DNA of 64,000 nt, taken from Perilla frutescens (taxonomy: Eukaryota; Streptophyta; Magnoliopsida; Lamiales; Lamiaceae). Numbering within the stretch: position 1 is the first letter of the stretch; each line of letters begins with the position of its first letter. This document shows positions 32,300 to 44,168 of the stretch, in pieces. Under the pieces are notes generated by a model. It had not been told where the DNA came from, ran no database searches, and saw only the letters and a program-made list of their open reading frames with translations. Location: positions 58,536,501-58,600,500 of the forward strand of contig BRKX01000004.1 of NCBI GenBank assembly GCA_026008535.1, written 5' to 3'. The position numbers and the translations under genes are program-made.

Positions 32300-34735
32300 A
32301 TGCGTACTAGGGCACGTGGTGACCCGTTGCTCGAGTTAGATACCGAGATCGAAGCCACGAGTCATCATAACAATGCTCGAAGAAGACAAAGACATAGAAT
32401 GGCGGATAATTCACCACCTCCGTCTCCCATCCAAGACCCGTTGATTCTTCAAATGCAAAGACAGCTTGAGGAGATGAGAGGACAACTTCGGGCCCAAGAG
32501 GAAGCTAGGGCTCGAGTTGAAGAAGCCCCGATTCAAAACTTATTTCAACCAATGCTTAATGAGGGGGTTGTCAATGGGCCGGCTATACAAGCCAACAACT
32601 TCAAATTAAAGCCGGCTTTGATGGCTATGATGTCCCAAAACTAATTTGGTGGGACGACACTTGAAGATCCGCACGAACATGTCCACCAATTTTTGGAGAT
32701 CGCTCGAACGGTTAAGATTAATGGGGTGCCCGAGGATGCAATCCATTTGAAGTTATTCTATTTCTCACTGCGGGATAAAGCACGAACATGGTGGTTGAAC
32801 CAACCACCCGGTTCATTCACATCATGGAATGACTTGCTCTCTAAATTCCTTCAGAAGTTCTTTACTTCTGGAAAGATATTAAAGTTAAAGGAAGAGATAA
32901 CTCAGTTCAAGCAAAGGGATGAAGAGTCCTTGTGTGAAGCTTGGGAGCAATTTAGAGAGATGCTTCGCAAGTGTCCGGGCCACGGTTTTGACACGAATCA
33001 TCAAGTTTGCATTTTTTATGGCGGTTGTAAGTCCAATGCGAGAAGTATTCTTGATGCGTCGGCCGGAGGATCATTACTAAATCGAGGATCCGAAGAAGCC
33101 ATCACAATCATCGAGGAAATGGCCTCCAACACCTATCAATGGCCGGGGGAGCGGAAAAATGTACAAATCTTGAAAAAGGTGGAAACTACAAACAATGATG
33201 TCATAGCCCTTTTAGCCGCTCAGATGACTACTATGAATTCGAAGATAGAGGCTATGACATCACCAAAACCGGAGCCATCAATTATGCCTAACTTGGAGGA
33301 AGCAAGCTTCGTTGGTCAAGGGAACTATGGGGGTTACCAAAGGCCTTTCAATCAAGGTTTTAAGCCTTATTTTGGAGGACCACAAGGGCAAGGTGGAAAC
33401 CAATACCATCCTAGGCCACCACATTCGAATCTCTCTTATTCAAACCCAAACAATCACCTCCAACCGCCTCCTGGATTTTCGGTCACTAATGAAGTCATCG
33501 ATGAGGATAAAAAGCCCAAAATGGATGAGCTCCTCATGGCCTTCATGAGCAAGACAGAAAAATACATGGGTGAGAGCCAAACTCGTTTTGAAAAATTGGA
33601 GAATCACGTGGGAACCATCGGTACCCAAGTGAATATGCTAGAGAAACAAATGAGTCAGCTTGCTACATACATAGGGAATAAATACCAACAAGGAAAATTC
33701 CCAAGTAATACAACCATCAATCCAAAGGAGCAATGTAAGGCTATACATGTGTTGAGTGTTGAGGTAATGAAGGATTTGGAGGTTTCTTGTGTAAACCTTG
33801 GTTAAATAAAAGTTGAAAATAGATTGGAAACCAGTGAAGGTGACTTTGGAGTGGAGAAGAAATCGAAGAAGCAAGCGTCAAGTAAGTCATTACCATCCTC
33901 TTTACCTCTCATCCTTGTTGTTGTCCCTTATCCTGAAAGATTACAAAAGAATGAGCAAAAAACACAATATAAGAAATTCTTGGAGGTATTTCGGAAAGTC
34001 CACATCAATTTTCCTCTTTTGCACCTGTTGCAAAGAATGCCAAACTACGCAAAAGTTTTTAAGGAAATGTTCGCAAAGAAGAAAAAGTTGAATGAGTTTG
34101 AAGTATTGAGCCTTACAGAGGAGTGTAGTGTTTTTCTTCAACAGAAGTTACCGTAGAAGCTACAAGATCTGGGGAGTTTTGTTATTCCATGGGAAATTGG
34201 CGAAAAATTGATTGGGGAAGCACTTTGTGATCTTGGTGCAAGTGTGAATCTTATGCCCCTATCTTTCTTTCATAAGCTAAATGTCGGGAAGTTGAAGCCA
34301 ACAAATATTAGCTTGCAATTGGCGGATCATAGCACTACTCATCCTAAAGGAATCATTGAGAATGTTCTTGTGCGAGTTGATAAATTCATTTTTCCAGTTG
34401 ATTTCTTGGTGTTGGATATGGAAGAGAATGAAGAAACACCACTCATCCTGGGAAGACCATTTTTGAATACCGCAAGGGCCCTAATCGATATGGAGAAGGG
34501 TGAACTCACTCTTAGAGTTCGTGAGTTGTCGGCCGTGTACCATATAAAGAAGAGAAGAGAAATCCCCAAAGAAGAAAGGCACAAAGACCCGGAAGAGTGT
34601 AAGGTAATTCGAGAAATCAAACCAGGCAAGTTGAGCAGACAAAAGAAGAGTGAAGAAGACATTCCCAAGAAATATTCTAGAAATCAAAAAGGCACTCTTG
34701 CGTGGAGAAAGAAGCTACCACACCTCAATGATTGA
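32300..34735 (+). pseudogene. gypsy gag-protease frame with three nonsense codons
   Basis: One reading frame runs from 32300 to the stop at 34735, interrupted only by stops at 32642, 33803 and 34154; I saw no frameshift. The gag domain (about 32690-33170) shows W-W-L-N-Q, F-L-Q-K-F-F and E-S-L-C-E-A-W-E-Q-F, typical of Retrotrans_gag. The protease (from about 34205) has L-C-D-L-G-A-S-V-N-L-M and later L-I-L-G-R-P-F-L. Stops 1 and 3 sit where CAA and CAG codons are expected. No sequence for reverse transcriptase follows. Confidence 0.88.
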
Positions 34736-36168
34736 CAATTGGCTTTGGTAACCTCGTCAAGCTAACGACGTTAAACTTAGCACTTATTGGGAGGCAACCC
34801 AATGTTTACTTTGTTCCTTTTATTAACTTTTTATGTTTTCTTAATTGTTGTTAGTTTTTTTATATATCTTGTCATTTTTGATTTGGTTGTTTCGTGGTTT
34901 TTAATAGTTTGTTTAGTGTAGTGCAAAAGTGCAGGGGATAGGGCCACAATTTCATCAAGTATGGAGCCCCGAGCATAATGTGGCGCAACCCGGTGCCAGA
35001 GTTGGCGCGAGTGCGCTTGTATACAGAGGGTGCAAAACACGGTTGATCGGCGCGACTCGACCCAGAAGTGGACTGGCGCGAGCAGCTCAATCTCACCCCG
35101 AGGCGCGGCCCGACTGAAGAATGGCCTGGCGTGAGCAGTGAAGTCGCGCTCTCAGGCGCGGCCCGACTGCCCAAACCGGTCGCGCCCCCCAGTCGCGCCT
35201 GACTTACGGGTTTTTAAACCCCCTACCCCTTTCATTTCTTTTCACTTCTTCTTCTCGATTTCTCTCAATCCTCTCATACCCACACACAAAAGCATCACAA
35301 TTTCATCTATTCTTCATTCCCACAAGCACCTTAACACTCAAATCCAAGGTATGGAGCTCTCTTTACTCTTTTCTCCAATTGTTATGGTTAAAATTCATCA
35401 TTTGGATTAATTTGGGGAATTTAGATTTTAGAGTTGCAATGTGCTTGTTGTTGGTTGATATGTCTTCCTATCTATGAGCTTGAGTGAATTATGTGAGAAA
35501 TTTGGTTGTGTATGGTGGAATTTTGGTGTACCTACAACTAGGGTTCTTAGAAATTGGGTAAAATTGGGGAAATCTCCATTTTGATGCACAATTTACTTCT
35601 TGTTTGGTATAATTAATATTTATCCTTCCCGTAGATCACGAGCATATAGGAATTTTGTTTGGATTATGGCTTAGATTTGCAAATTTTTTTATTTTCATGA
35701 ATTATGGTGCTTGATGATTTGGGAAAATGCTATTGATATAGACCCATTTGCAATTTCAAGATGTTTTAGGCCAAATATTTGTCTCATTGTTGTCGGGAAC
35801 CCAAATCAAAAGCATGATGGATTGATGAAGCATGAATATGGATTATGGAGATCTTAGGGGATTCTATGTGTCATTTGGAATTTTGTCCCTTTGATGAGCT
35901 TCATTTGTGCAATTATATGCCCCGTGATGTTTGATTGAGAATGATGCCCATTATGCTAGCTTTTGGTGCAATTTTGACATGTGGAGTTGTATATAGTTGA
36001 AGTGAATGTTGCTTGTGTGTAGTGAGTTGTTGAAAGGGTTGAAATTGTGTAAGTGGTAGTTTTACTTAAGTGTCAGCTCCTCATGGTCTAGAGTGGTGCC
36101 TACGCCCGTTATGTGTTATGTTCTTTAAAATATGTGTTTGATAGAATTATGCTTTGTTTATTCAAGGT
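34736..36168 (+). other. gypsy post-pol spacer with internal GC-rich tract
   Basis: The spacer starts with GCTAACGACGTTAAAC and GGGAGGCAACCCAATG, a block that usually follows pol in Athila-like elements. At 34970-35215 is a GC-rich tract built from GGCGCGA and GCGCGGCCCGACTG words, the same style as the LTR core, followed by a pyrimidine-rich segment. From 35230 to 36168 it is AT-rich and non-coding. Confidence 0.65.
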
Positions 36169-37855
36169 ATGGCTCGACGAGGTAGGGTCCGAGAGACAAG
36201 TAGAGTCCGAGAGTAGTGAAGAGGAAGCTCGGGACTACGACGAGGGTAATGACGAAGAGAAAGAAGAAAATGAGGAGCAGGATGATGAAGAGGCAGGGGA
36301 CGATGAGGATAACAGAGGAAATGAGGAAGAAGATATTGATGAAGATGAAGTAGAGGAGGATGAGGCCTCGTTTTCCCCTCTAAATTGGAATGGAGATCAC
36401 CCAAGTGAAGTGGGAGTCCATTTACTGAAACATGAGCATAGAAAGAAATGGTTGAGACTGTCTAAACACTTTGAGATTAAGGCAACCAAGTTTGCGGATG
36501 CGGCGGCTACCCGGCAGTTGGGAATCAACGAGGATGTTTGGAGGTTGTTTGGGCGACTAGAGTGGACACACGTGTTGGAAGGAGGATGGGTGACCTACCC
36601 AGTGTTAGTGAAAGAATTCTTGGCTACACTGAAAGTCAAGTCTACAGATGCAAAGGGGCCCATTTGGTGCAAGTTTCGACTGGGAAACCAGAACTGGCGG
36701 TTTACTATTGCTGAGATGAACCGTATTTTTGGCACTCCGTGTGATGGAATCTTTAACTCGCACCCTACTTTCCGCCTCAAGGACTTTTGGAGACGTATCA
36801 TGGACCCCGATCCTAGGATGGTTCGTTATGACTCGAGCAAAGCTAAGGCCTCCCATATCCAGAATCCGGTCTTCCGTTACATTCAGTGGGTCCTCTCATC
36901 CACAGTTTTAGCCCGTCATGAGAATAGTGGTTTATGTACTCAGAAAATTCACATAATATGGTGTATGTTGAAAGCGATCAACGTGGACTTTGCAGCTCAT
37001 TTTGTCGACCAGTGCAAGAGGTAAGCTGCATCGGGTAGTGGGAAAATATGTATTGGGGGACTGATCACCCCAATTGCTCGAGCTTTGGATGTGGACCTCA
37101 CCAATTATGTAGCTGTGCTTGAGTCTAGGAGGATCAACCTACAGCACCTCTGTAACGCCCGCATAATAGGGTCGACCGCTCCACTTCCATTCCAGTTCCT
37201 CTTGAAGAATCGAGTCCAGTTCCCTCTCCCTAATCCCACTCTCACCTCAATTACCAGTTTTGAGGATCAGCGGAACTGGATGATGAGCACACTAGAGCAC
37301 CGTGCCCTGATGACAATGATTGATGCCGATCTACGTAGGCCCCTTCAAGGGGAAGCATCTATATCTCAGGCGCCCAGGGCAGCGAGGCGGTCTAGGGAGG
37401 ATGTGCAGGAGGAGAGGTTCAACAACATGGAAGGGATGATGACAGAGATGATGGCTAACTTGGGGAATATGCGGGTAGATATGACTTTCAGATTTGGGGA
37501 TATTGGCACGGAGATGGATATGCGCTTCACGGGGCTGCAAGAGAACTTTGATGCACGCTTCACAGGATTGCAGGAGGATTTGGGCGCCCGCTTCACGGTC
37601 ATGCATGAGGAGCTGGACACGAGGTTCTCCAACTTCCAGTCGCACATCGATTCCCGCTTCACAGGGATCAGTGCTGAAATCCAGGGCCTGTAAGGAAATT
37701 TTAATACTTTCCAAACTGGTTTCAATGATTTTGCAGGTTACATGAGGTAGTGGACTGGACAGAGCTCATCTTCACAGCGGCCTCCTCAGCAGTTTCAGCA
37801 GTACCCTCCATATCCGTATCCATATCCGCCCTATCCTCCGCACCAGTCACAATAG
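36169..37855 (+). pseudogene. ATHILA-type ORF (env position), broken
   Basis: The likely ATG is at 36169, but that frame ends at a stop after 15 codons. The neighbouring frame is open through 36113-37024 and, after a single TAA, through to 37693. The first part is very acidic (E and D runs). The middle, with L-E-W-T-H-V-L, F-R-L-G-N-Q-N-W-R-F-T and G-T-P-C-D-G, resembles the ATHILA ORF-1 family. Near the end, R-F-T-G-L-Q-E repeats four or more times with a coiled-coil look, and a P/Y/Q-rich tail follows at about 37760-37852. Its role in the element is not known. Confidence 0.72.
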
Positions 37856-38050
37856 CCGCCTCAAGACTGAGATCGCTCTGAGAACTAAGTTTTTCTCTCT
37901 CAACGGTCCCACAAGTCTTCCACCCAAACTTGACCTACCTTTGGCATGGTGCCAGATTGAGGGAGAGGATATGCCAGTGGTGACCTGTTGAGCTCAAGCC
38001 TCTAGTTTTTCCTAGTTTCTCATGAACAATTTATGTTTTATGTTATTTGG

Positions 38051-41000
38051 TTTTTTTTTAGAAGAACACCCCTAAAAGGAGTGGGGTATTCGGCACCATG
38101 CCCAGCCTGTATATAAATCACAAATCATCTCGTACAAAGTCATAGGTGGAATGTGTCCCAAAAATGAACACACCCCTAACCAAGTACTCGAACTGAAAAT
38201 AAAGCAGCAAATAAAAGAGGATGCAACCACAGACCGGATGCTATCCCCAAAAGCCAAATGAAAAACAGAAAGTGAAGCACAACCCAAGCCTGACTGCAAC
38301 TCCAAACTGGAACTAATAAGAAATAAATACAAGACACAACAGTGGAACATCACCATCTAACTATATCTAAAATGAAAGTTGGGATATCCCAACTGATCCA
38401 TCCTCACCAGGGAGAGCAAATATCAAGGAGCAGATCCCGGATCATAGAAAGTAAGCGTAGGAGTCTGAATCCCCCTACCAGCTAGAAAATCAGCTGTCTG
38501 GTTCCCCTCACGATGGATGTGTGAGAACCGAACATGTCATCCACGGTACAACATACGAATGGATGTCAACGTGTGCCGAGTCACAGCCGAACCGGACTGG
38601 CCCGACTGCAGCACCGACACCACTAAAGCAACATTCATCTCAATCCAGATATGATCTGAATACTGCACAACGAGTCTCAACCCATGAAGCAGTGTCTGGA
38701 ACTCAGCATCAAAACTCAAAACGGCCCGAAGGGGCGCGCAGAAACCTGCCAAAAAAGATCATGTGTAGTCACGAACCAATCCACCATCGCCTGCCGCCAT
38801 CTGGAGATCAGTCGAGTAGGACCCATCCGTGTTGAGCTTCACCCACGGCGCCTCAGGAGGTCACCACGACACCATTCGAGACCGGAGAGATCTCGAAACA
38901 GGGTCTGCGACGGGCATGAAAGGCGCCTGCGGGTAGTAACCCAACCAATGTTGTGGAAGGAGCTTCCTGGCTGAAACTAAAAGGTGGAGGTAGTGCTGAA
39001 CCTGCCAAACAATGTGAGACACAAGGAAAGAAACACCTCGATGCTTGCGGTTGTTCCTCTCTGTCCAAATAAACCAAAGTGCAAGGCAAGTAATCAAAAA
39101 ACTGATGTGCTTCGGAGAGGATCGTGGGAACAACCCTCTCCAAAACGCAAGTGCATGTGTGACTGTATGTGCATGTGGTGCAGTGATGTGAAACCAAGAC
39201 GCAACAAAAGCCCAAACCGATTTCGCAAACTCAGACCAAAGAAAGACATGTTCTAAGGACTCGACCTGCAGATCACGATAACACTGACACCGGAAAGCAA
39301 GATGAAATTGACGAGACTGGAGACGCACATCAACAGGGACTCTATTATGTAACAGATGCCAGAGGAAAACAGAGGTGGTAGGAGAAATGCAATCATGCCA
39401 AATGTACTCGAAAAGAGGCCGATCGGGCCGCCGGTACCTGACCTGATACCATGCAGAGGTCAAAGAGAACTCACTAGTAGAAGTCGAATTCCACCGCATG
39501 CTATCCCTCCCCCCCACAGCACAGGAGTCCGGCTCAGTGAATCAATCAACTCATCAGATAAAGCATAACGGTCACTTAAAGCAAGCAAACGGTGCACAGA
39601 CCAAGACTCACCATCAAAATACCAATCAACAGAAAGGTGATCAAAAGCAGAAGCAGGACAGTAAGCAGATAAAGGCACATCATCAAACCACACATCATCC
39701 CAAAAGCTTACCTGACCGGCCCCCAAGGACCACCTGATATGCTGCTGAGCCTGAACACAAACTCGGATAAGCCTCTTCCACACCCTGCTATCAGACTTGC
39801 GCAACGACACCCTCTCCGGATAATGCGGGCCACAATACTTCTGTCGAATATAATGAGCCCAAAGAGAATCCTGGGCTCTAAACCTCCACCACAGCTTCCA
39901 ACCAAACGCTGTGACTAGATCCTCAAAACGGCGAATACCCAAGCCACCCTCAGCCACCGGCAAGCAGATAGTCTCCCAGCTGATCCAATGTGTCCTCCTA
40001 TACTCTCCTACCGATCCCCAGAAGAATCGGGCGATCACCTGCTCAAGCTAATGGAGCACCCCATTGGGTGAATCCATCACTTGGAAGATGTGGAGAGGGA
40101 GAGTGGCAAGAGTGCTCTTGATGAGAGCCAATCTGCCGCCAAAGGAAAGACACCGATGGGACCAACCATGAATCCTGGCACTCAACCGCTGCCGAAGGGG
40201 CAAGAAAAGGGAACACTTCAGATGACCTCTGTAGATCGGGACACCCAGATACGTGAAAGACAACGAGCCACGCCGGTACCCACAGACCAACTGAATCTGC
40301 TGCTGCCAGGTGGGAGCAAACTTATCAGTGATAAAGAAGCTGCTCTTCTCCCGGTTCACAAGCTGACCTGAGACCTCTACATAATGATCAAGACACTCCA
40401 TCAACCTACCCAAACAGTCCGGCGAGGCTCTCGAGAAGATAATGATGTCATCAGCGTACGAGAGATGAGAAACAGGAAATCCCCACTTCAACGTCTTGAA
40501 CACCATGCCTGGATCCCCACAAATCAAACGGTCTAAAGTCCTCGATAAATAATCAGCAGCCAACACAAACAAAGAAGGAGACAGAGGATCTTCTTGTCTC
40601 AAACCCTTAGATGAAGGAAAGAACCCCGCCGGCGCTCCATTCACAAGAATCGAGAACCAGCAACCTCTGATGCACCTGCTGATCATATCAATCTACAACG
40701 AAGGAAACCCCATATGCCGAAGAACGCCCAGAAGAAAAGGCCACTGCACTCGATCATAGGCCTTCGCCATATCAAACTTCAGAGCAATATTTAGGACCTC
40801 TCCGCCGAGGTGAAGATCACAAATCAGCTCATGTGCAAGTAGGACATTATCACTGAGCAACTGACCTTTAACAAAGCCACTCTGATTCGGAGCTAACACG
40901 GCAGGCAAGAATGGAGCCAACCAGGTAGTCAGAATCTTCATGATGATTTTATTGGTCACGTTGCACAGAGATATCGGGTGATAATCCGTCCAAGCAGCGG

Positions 41001-41281
41001 GCTTTTTCTTCTTAGGCAGAAGAACAATGGTCATGGCAGTAAAACTGCGCGGCATGTGGGACCCTGAGAAGAAATCCACCACCGTCCCCACAACATCACC
41101 GGCCACAAAAGTCCCAACAGTGCTGAAAGAAAAGCGAAGTGAAGCCGTCTGGCCCCGAGACACTGTCCCCACTGATCCTAAACACGGCAGCTCGGACCTC
41201 ATCCACATCCGGCACAGTACACAAACCTCCAGTATCCATCTCAGGCGGGATCCCATGAAGATAGCTGAAGTCCAGCTCCGC
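38051..41281 (-). mobile_element. LINE (L1-type) insertion, 5' truncated
   Basis: A perfect 12-bp duplication TATGTTATTTGG flanks it (38039-38050 and 41282-41293). The A-tail is the poly-T run at 38051-38059. The copy is on the minus strand, inside the 3' part of the gypsy element. It lacks ORF1 and the endonuclease and begins within the region just before the reverse transcriptase, as 5'-truncated LINEs do. Confidence 0.93.
38440..41281 (-). pseudogene. LINE ORF2 remnant: reverse transcriptase, zf-RVT, RNase H
   Basis: Read from 41281 downwards, it first gives the reverse transcriptase: L-P-K-K-K-K-P in the fingers, Y-H-P-I-S-L-C-N-V, Q-S-G-F-V-K-G, F-D-M-A-K-A-Y-D-R-V with an aspartate, then G-L-R-Q-E-D-P-L-S-P and L-S-Y-A-D-D-I-I-I-F with the catalytic pair. 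Next is the W-W-R-F-R / W-x-x-L-G-x-G connection (39460-40038). A zf-RVT-like part follows (38861-39517: F-L-W-H-L-L-H-N-R-V-P and C-Q-C-Y), then an RNase H-like part (38537-38752: D-A-E-F-Q-T-L-L-H-G). Frameshifts and stops separate these blocks. Confidence 0.88.
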
Positions 41282-41293
41282 TATGTTATTTGG

Positions 41294-42589
41294 ATACTGT
41301 GGTATGTTTATTTGATCGTTAGGATTTTATTTGGGCTATGTAATAAGTTATGCTCGGATTTGGAGGTGAATCTTGTTTCGATATTTTATTATCTTTGAGC
41401 ATTTATTTGTCCTCTTTGCATGAGTAGAGGAAAATAGGATGAGATTGAGCATGACTAGGGATTTGTGTAACCTTGCCTATGATGATGAATTTGTGCAAAA
41501 TTTTGAAAAATCATGCACGGAAATGAGTGATTGGTGATTAGCATATAGATTAAATTATGAAATTTTAGCATGGCTTGCATATAGCGTGAGATTTGGGCCT
41601 TATTATTTTCCTTGTTTGAGAGTTCTCTTCAAACAATACTAGCATCTCCAGAACTTGCTTTACAAACTCCTGTAATTATGTATGTGCTCCAAGAAACAGG
41701 AAGATGACCTAAGGCGGTTATTGTTTAAATTTTGAGCCTAAAATTTTCTTTTGCTACTAAACACATCCTTTGTCTGCCCTTTTGAGCTTTGATGGTCTTT
41801 ATTTTTATTGAAAAGCCAAGGGTAGTGGGATTGATGAAAATAGTAGGCTTGAAATGACAACAATGGGGGATCATAAAATGAGAAGTGTTTCGAGAATGAG
41901 GAATATGATTTTAGCCTTGATAAATTCAAAGTCAGTCCTTCTCCTAGAAATAGAAAAGAAAGCAAAAGAGTGAAGAAAAAAAGAAAGAAAGAAAAAAAAA
42001 TGAGAGAAGAAAAGAACAAATGATCACTCTAGCTCGTGTTTTGTAAGTAAAGAAAAGTTTATAGGAGAAGTGAACCGAAAGAAGGCTAAGGATTGTCCGT
42101 TTTATTGCTACATTTTCCCCTAGAAATTTGTGGTGAGTAGAAGAAAGCTTTGTAGATTGCTTTACTTAGATTTGCATTAGGAATGGTTTGAGTCATAGCC
42201 ATTCTTTCCCATATTTTTCCTACCCGTCCAAAGAGCCGAACGCTTCAACCCAAAAGACCTATGAGATTCTTGTTTCTAGCACATATTATGATGATATTGA
42301 ATTATTTTACAAGCCTATGGTTGCATGTTGGTATTGCTTGATGTTGAGTGAAAACATGCCTTTCTTGACCCCCGTGAGGTTTAATTGTGTGATTGATTCA
42401 TTGACTAAAAGAAGGGAGCCGAAATTTCATGATTTGATCCTTATGAGCTTTGATCTCGTTTCTTTGCATGAGTTTTAGCTTTTTCTTCTGAGGCATCAAG
42501 GCTTGAAAATCCCATATGTTTGTATCTTTCATTTCCGTGTGTTTCTATCTCTTGTTTGAGGACAAACAAGTGTTTAAGTTTGGGGGAGT
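41294..42589 (+). other. gypsy 3' untranslated region and polypurine tract
   Basis: No gene is present; the short frames lack character. The segment ends with TTTAAGTTTGGGGGAGT directly before the 3' LTR: the polypurine tract. Confidence 0.75.
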
Positions 42590-44103
42590 TGACAAACGAG
42601 ATTTTCACCTGTATTTTCGAGCATAGCATGTGTGTTTTTAGTATCTTTCTTGCTTATTTTGTTGTTTTAAGTGTTGTGTTTTCATTTTATTGTGTAATAA
42701 GTGTTTTTAATCACCGTTGTGCACTTTCAGGGCAAAAATGATCGGGTCGGGACTCTAAGGCATGAAGCCGGCGTGATCCGGGTACAGACGCGGTGTGAGT
42801 ACGCTTCCATACAGAGGCCCCTAAAATGCATGTCAAGGCGCAGCCCGACTCAGGCCAAGGAGGCGCGACCAGCTCGGTCACGCCACCCGGCGCGACCCGA
42901 GCCAGGCCCGACGCGGGTTCAGAGAGGGCGCGACCAGGCGTCCATGTAGAGGCCCTGAAAGCACGGCGCCCGGCGCGGCCCGATCCCTGATGGTCCAGCG
43001 CGACCAGCTCAGTCGTGCCCCCTGGCGCGGCCCGATCGGGGCGCGACCGAGCCCGTGTCGCGCCCCCCTGTTCCGTTCTGATTTTTGGCATTTTATTTCA
43101 TTTTCGTTTTATTTTTATTGTGCGGATTTGTGGGGGTATAAATACCCACCTTTGTTCAAACTAGGGCACAATTCAATTTCTAGCCCCCAAATTTAGAAAC
43201 TTAGACTTGGAGAGAAAATTTTGCAATACAAGCTTGAAGGTTGTGAAGATTTTGGAAGAAAAAGTGAAGTTTGAAGATTGTTTCATCCCTTTTCGGGTTT
43301 ACTCTTATCCATGATTACGATTTCTTTTTTCTTTATCTATTTTTGTTTATCTTCATTTTTAGATATGTCTAGCTAAATTTTGTAGTCCTAGGGTAATATG
43401 ATTTGACATTAAATGATTGGGTGGATGGATGAAAAAACATGTTAATCCTCTCTCTTTGTATTTTCCATGAATCAATGATTTGATTTTATCTAACTAGGGT
43501 TGGCCTCCTTGAGTTGGACTTTGTGTTGATTATGTTTTGAGAAAAAAATTAATTAGCATTAGGAGTTGATTTATGGACCTATTAGGTATTAAATGAGAAT
43601 TTATGTCTAGTTAGATTTTTGGTTGATTAATTGTACTTGAATTTGAGGAAATTGGAGTTTAGTCCTAGAGATAGGAGAATTCCCTTTTGTTCAATTAAAT
43701 CTTAGAAACTCGAGAGATTCTAGGATTATTTTTGGAATTAATCTTGAACGGAATTAATATGCTTTCTAATCTTGAAACCCATCGTTTGTGTTGATGAATA
43801 TTACCCTAGGATCTTTCCCTTTCATTTGTTACCCTTTTTAGTGCATTTGTGATTGTTTGAGTTTATTCTAGTTTATTTCAACAACTTGATAATTTCCACA
43901 CTTAGAGTAAAAGAAAAACTAAATTCAACCCATGATTTTGTGATGCTTGACTTGTAGAATGACATGAATATGGTGCTTGCATGCCTTGGATTATCTAAAT
44001 TCCCTGTGGATTCGACCCCGATTTTCCTTGTACTACAATCTACTTGTATACTTGCAAGTTAAATTTGGGTATTAAAACTCTTAGTAGGAAAAATATTCCA
44101 TCA
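42590..44103 (+). repeat. 3' LTR of the gypsy element
   Basis: 1514 bp, colinear with the 5' LTR, with visible differences such as CACCTGTATTTTCG against CGCCCGTATTTCCG near the start. Similarity is high, so the insertion is fairly recent. Confidence 0.92.
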
Positions 44104-44108
44104 GAGCT

Positions 44109-44165
44109 GCAAAAAAATTTGGTGCTGAAATTGCACCAAATAGGTGCTTAGCATTGGAGTTGCTC
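44109..44165. mobile_element. PIF/Harbinger element, right part
   Basis: These 57 bp end in CATTGGAGTTGCTC, the inverted copy of the left terminus at 29651, followed by the TAA target duplication (44166-44168). Confidence 0.85.
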
Positions 44166-44168
44166 TAA

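Larger units (their letters stand above)
30641..44103 (+). mobile_element. Athila-like Ty3/gypsy LTR retrotransposon lacking pol
   Basis: Two 1514-bp LTRs (30641-32154 and 42590-44103) begin TGACAAA and end CCATCA, flanked by a perfect 5-bp duplication GAGCT (30636-30640 and 44104-44108). The primer site TGGCGCCGTTGCCGAGGA fits tRNA-Asp, as in Athila. Gag and protease are present. Reverse transcriptase, RNase H and integrase are missing: the protease end is followed at once by GGGAGGCAACCCAATG, a block usually found after pol. An ATHILA-type ORF follows, then a LINE insertion, then the polypurine tract. It is a non-autonomous element of about 10.2 kb without the LINE. Confidence 0.92.

Noticed and set aside
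38521..41398. Plus-strand frames inside the LINE
   Set aside because: They are antisense to the reverse transcriptase, zf-RVT and RNase H segments, which explain the sequence much better.
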